Below, one piece after another: positions 27,198 to 29,258 of a stretch of DNA of 29,258 nt. The notes beneath the pieces were generated by a model that had not been told where the DNA came from, made no database searches, and saw nothing but the letters and a program-made list of their open reading frames with translations. How positions within the stretch are numbered: the first letter of the stretch is position 1; each line of letters starts with the position of its first letter. Location: positions 1 to 29,258 of the forward strand of contig LSSK01000144.1 in assembly GCA_001969505.1 (NCBI GenBank), written 5' to 3'. The position numbers were made by a program, and so were the translations under genes. Origin of the DNA: Zancudomyces culisetae. Its lineage: Eukaryota; Kickxellomycota; Harpellomycetes; Harpellales; Legeriomycetaceae.

Positions 27198-28986
27198 ATG
27201 ACTATAATTATCAGAAAGAAAACCGAAATGGAAAAGGAATCAATCTCCAGTGCATCTACCCAGAGTCTTGTTAATGATGTTGCGAATTTGAGCTTGGATA
27301 CTAGGCTGGACCCCATAGTATCTAAATTTAACAACATAGCAGGACATGAGCTTGGGATGAACGATATTCAAGAGTATAGGTAACTTGGTAGCATTCACTT
27401 TACATTCAATTATAATACTTCTTTTCAAGAGAGTATTACGCTGTGAGGTTAGCACGAGTACAAAAAAGGAAGACAGGGGTGAGAAGGAGGTCTTATTATT
27501 ATTGTCATTACTATTGCTATTAAACTATGTTATTTTTATTATTAAACACTCGGATATACTAGCACAATGCACAACTAACATTACAATTAATTGTATAATA
27601 GGGATAGCTTTTCCAAGGATCCCAAAAACCTTTTGGCCATGCACACCCTTTCAAAACAATCCTACGTCACAGGTTTAGAAAATAGGGACGTCTATTTGGA
27701 AAACAAGCCTATTTTCAACAAGAAGATAAGTTTGGAAGGAAAAATAACTAACCAAAAGAGCAGTGGTAGGTGTTGGTTATTTGCCGGTTTGAATGTTATG
27801 AGGCTGCAACTGATGAAAAAGTACAACTTGGAGAACCTCGAGCTTTCCCAGACATACCTGTTTTTCTATGACAAAATGGAGAAATCCAACTGGTATCTAA
27901 ATCTTATGGAGGAGACTGCAGATGATGAGCTCGATGGTAGAGTTGTTCAATATCTTCTCAATTCTCCAGTTCAGGATGGTGGGCAATGGGACATGTTTGT
28001 TGCACTTGTTGAAAAGTACGGAATTGTACCAATTGACTCATCCCGATACGCGCCACTCTATGAATAGTGCCGGAATGGATAGCCTCATAACCACATTGTT
28101 ACACAAATATGGAAAGGAAATCCGTGATGCCGTTCACATAAAACAAACACCCTTGGAAAAGAACAAGGTGGCGCAGGAAATTAGGAGTAAATGCCTGGAG
28201 GAAATATACAGGATTCTATGTGTATCATTGGGAACACCTCCACAAAAGTTTGACTGGATAGTTTATAACAAGGATAAAGAATGTATAGAACTCAATGATC
28301 AAACCCCTCTGGACTTCTACAAGGCTCATTTCCCCAACGGTCTTCAGCAGACCATTTCACTTATACACGATCCCAGAAACGAATACTTCAAGGTGTATAC
28401 TGTTAAATACTTGGGAAACGTAGTCGGAGCTAGCACACAAGTAAGATATATAAACGTGCCTGTAGAGAAAATGAAGTGTTTGGCAGCACAGGCCATAGTA
28501 TTAAAGAATAAACCTGTCTGGTTTGGTTGTGATGTTGGAAAATTCAGATCCAGTACTAATGGCGTCTTGGATATCAACGTCATTGATTATAAAAGTGGAT
28601 TTGGAATTGACGGGTTATATACAAAGTTCAGTAAAGCCGAACGGCTCAGATACGGTGAGAGTCTTATGACTCATGCTATGGTACTCACCGGTTTACAACT
28701 TGAGAGTAAAAACAAGGACGAGGACAAGACACAGACTGGAACCAATGCCAATTGTAAGGACGATGATCCTAAAAAGTGCAGAAAAGTGAGTCGTTGGCGT
28801 GTCGAGAACTCATGGGGTGAAGATAATGGCAACAAAGGATACTTGACTATGTCCAACGACTGGTTTAATGAATTTGTGTACCAAATAGTTTTGGACTTTG
28901 AAGATGTCCCAAAGGACCTCCTTGATCTTTTGACTATGGAGCCCATTGTTCTTCCACCATGGGATCCAATGGGGGCATTAGCATAG
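27198..28986 (+). CDS. LAP3: Bleomycin hydrolase / cysteine aminopeptidase (Lap3/Blh1), 2 exons, frame broken by a +1 shift
   Basis: Papain-fold C1B cysteine aminopeptidase, normally a cytosolic hexamer that trims peptides and inactivates homocysteine thiolactone and bleomycin. Exon 1 is 27198-27379 and exon 2 is 27602-28986; the donor is GTAACT, an AACTAAC branch point lies at about 27572, and the acceptor is TAG. The catalytic Cys is in SSGRCWLFA (C118 from this start), and the His (SLMTHAM) and Asn (RVENSWG) are both present. The C-terminus PIVLPPWDPMGALA matches the family. The frame from exon 1 ends at a stop at 28065-28067. Homology resumes one base later (CAT at 28039) as PDTRHSMNSAG and stays open to 28986. 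Everything else looks intact, so an assembly or sequencing indel, a recent mutation or a programmed shift are all possible. A second ATG at 27228 is an alternative start. Confidence 0.9.
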
Positions 28987-29258
28987 TTTGTCTTGCCTAT
29001 GCCTATCCTATGCATATCCTATGCCTTTCTTTTTCTATTTCCTTTTTCTTGTGTTTTTTCTTTTTTTATCTTTATTTTATCTACATTGGCAAACACGTGT
29101 TGTTTGGATAAACAACTTTATGAAATAAATAAAATTAAATTCCTCTTTTAGTGGTTTTACTTGATTTCCACTTTCATATGGGCATTACTGGACTACTCTA
29201 GTTTTACCTAGTTAATTGTGATTTTTGGTTTATTTCCTGATTATGCCTTGTAAATTAG

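Noticed and set aside
27922-28986. Separate gene starting at an ATG at 27922
   Set aside because: From 28039 on it is the C-terminal half of the bleomycin hydrolase. The part before that is an out-of-frame shadow of exon 2.

Overview
The window is eukaryotic nuclear DNA from an AT-rich, intron-bearing ascomycete yeast. The gene set (RAX2, ERV14, PEX10, MAP1, an MRS3/4 mitoferrin, a beta-carbonic anhydrase, DBP10, RPL28, NIP7, a LAP3/BLH1 bleomycin hydrolase) is typical of budding yeasts. CTG codons fall at conserved leucines (for example the L of the YLFFYDK segment of the hydrolase), so CTG reads as Leu and this is not a CUG-Ser species. I reconstructed 23 spliceosomal introns in seven genes, with TACTAAC/AACTAAC/TTCTAAC-like branch points and varied donors. 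That is far denser than Saccharomyces and suggests (inference) an early-diverging Saccharomycotina lineage. The three longest genes and the smallest one have no intron.

Layout: 1-2800 is a long AT-rich region with no convincing gene, upstream of RAX2 (2801-7264, +), a polarity landmark protein carrying a C-terminal cytoplasmic SH3 domain. ERV14 (8024-8780, +, 4 exons) converges with a long, Q-rich PEX10 (8914-10740, -). A 692-base run of N (11103-11794) follows. MAP1 (11907-13767, -, 7 exons) is separated by 1.9 kb from an MRS3/4-type mitoferrin (15674-16868, +, 4 exons, one GC-AG intron). A divergent beta-carbonic anhydrase with an apparent signal sequence follows (18338-19522, +, 5 exons). 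A small ATP19-like gene (20078-20305, -) diverges from DBP10 (20709-23273, +). RPL28 (23740-24568, -, 3 exons, the first being only the ATG) diverges from NIP7 (24999-25916, +, 5 exons). The window ends with LAP3/BLH1 (27198-28986, +, 2 exons), whose reading frame is broken by a single +1 shift near 28038.

These genes do not form an operon-like system. DBP10, RPL28 and NIP7 are all 60S ribosome genes within 5 kb, and two of their promoters carry long A-T junction tracts. The mitoferrin and the ATP19-like gene each have an upstream CCAAT element, compatible with HAP-complex control. I did not find a clearly new multi-gene system. The items most worth checking are the RAX2-SH3 architecture, the strand-composition switch inside RAX2, the secreted-looking carbonic anhydrase with a replaced Arg, the LAP3 frameshift, and the structured RPL28 intron.
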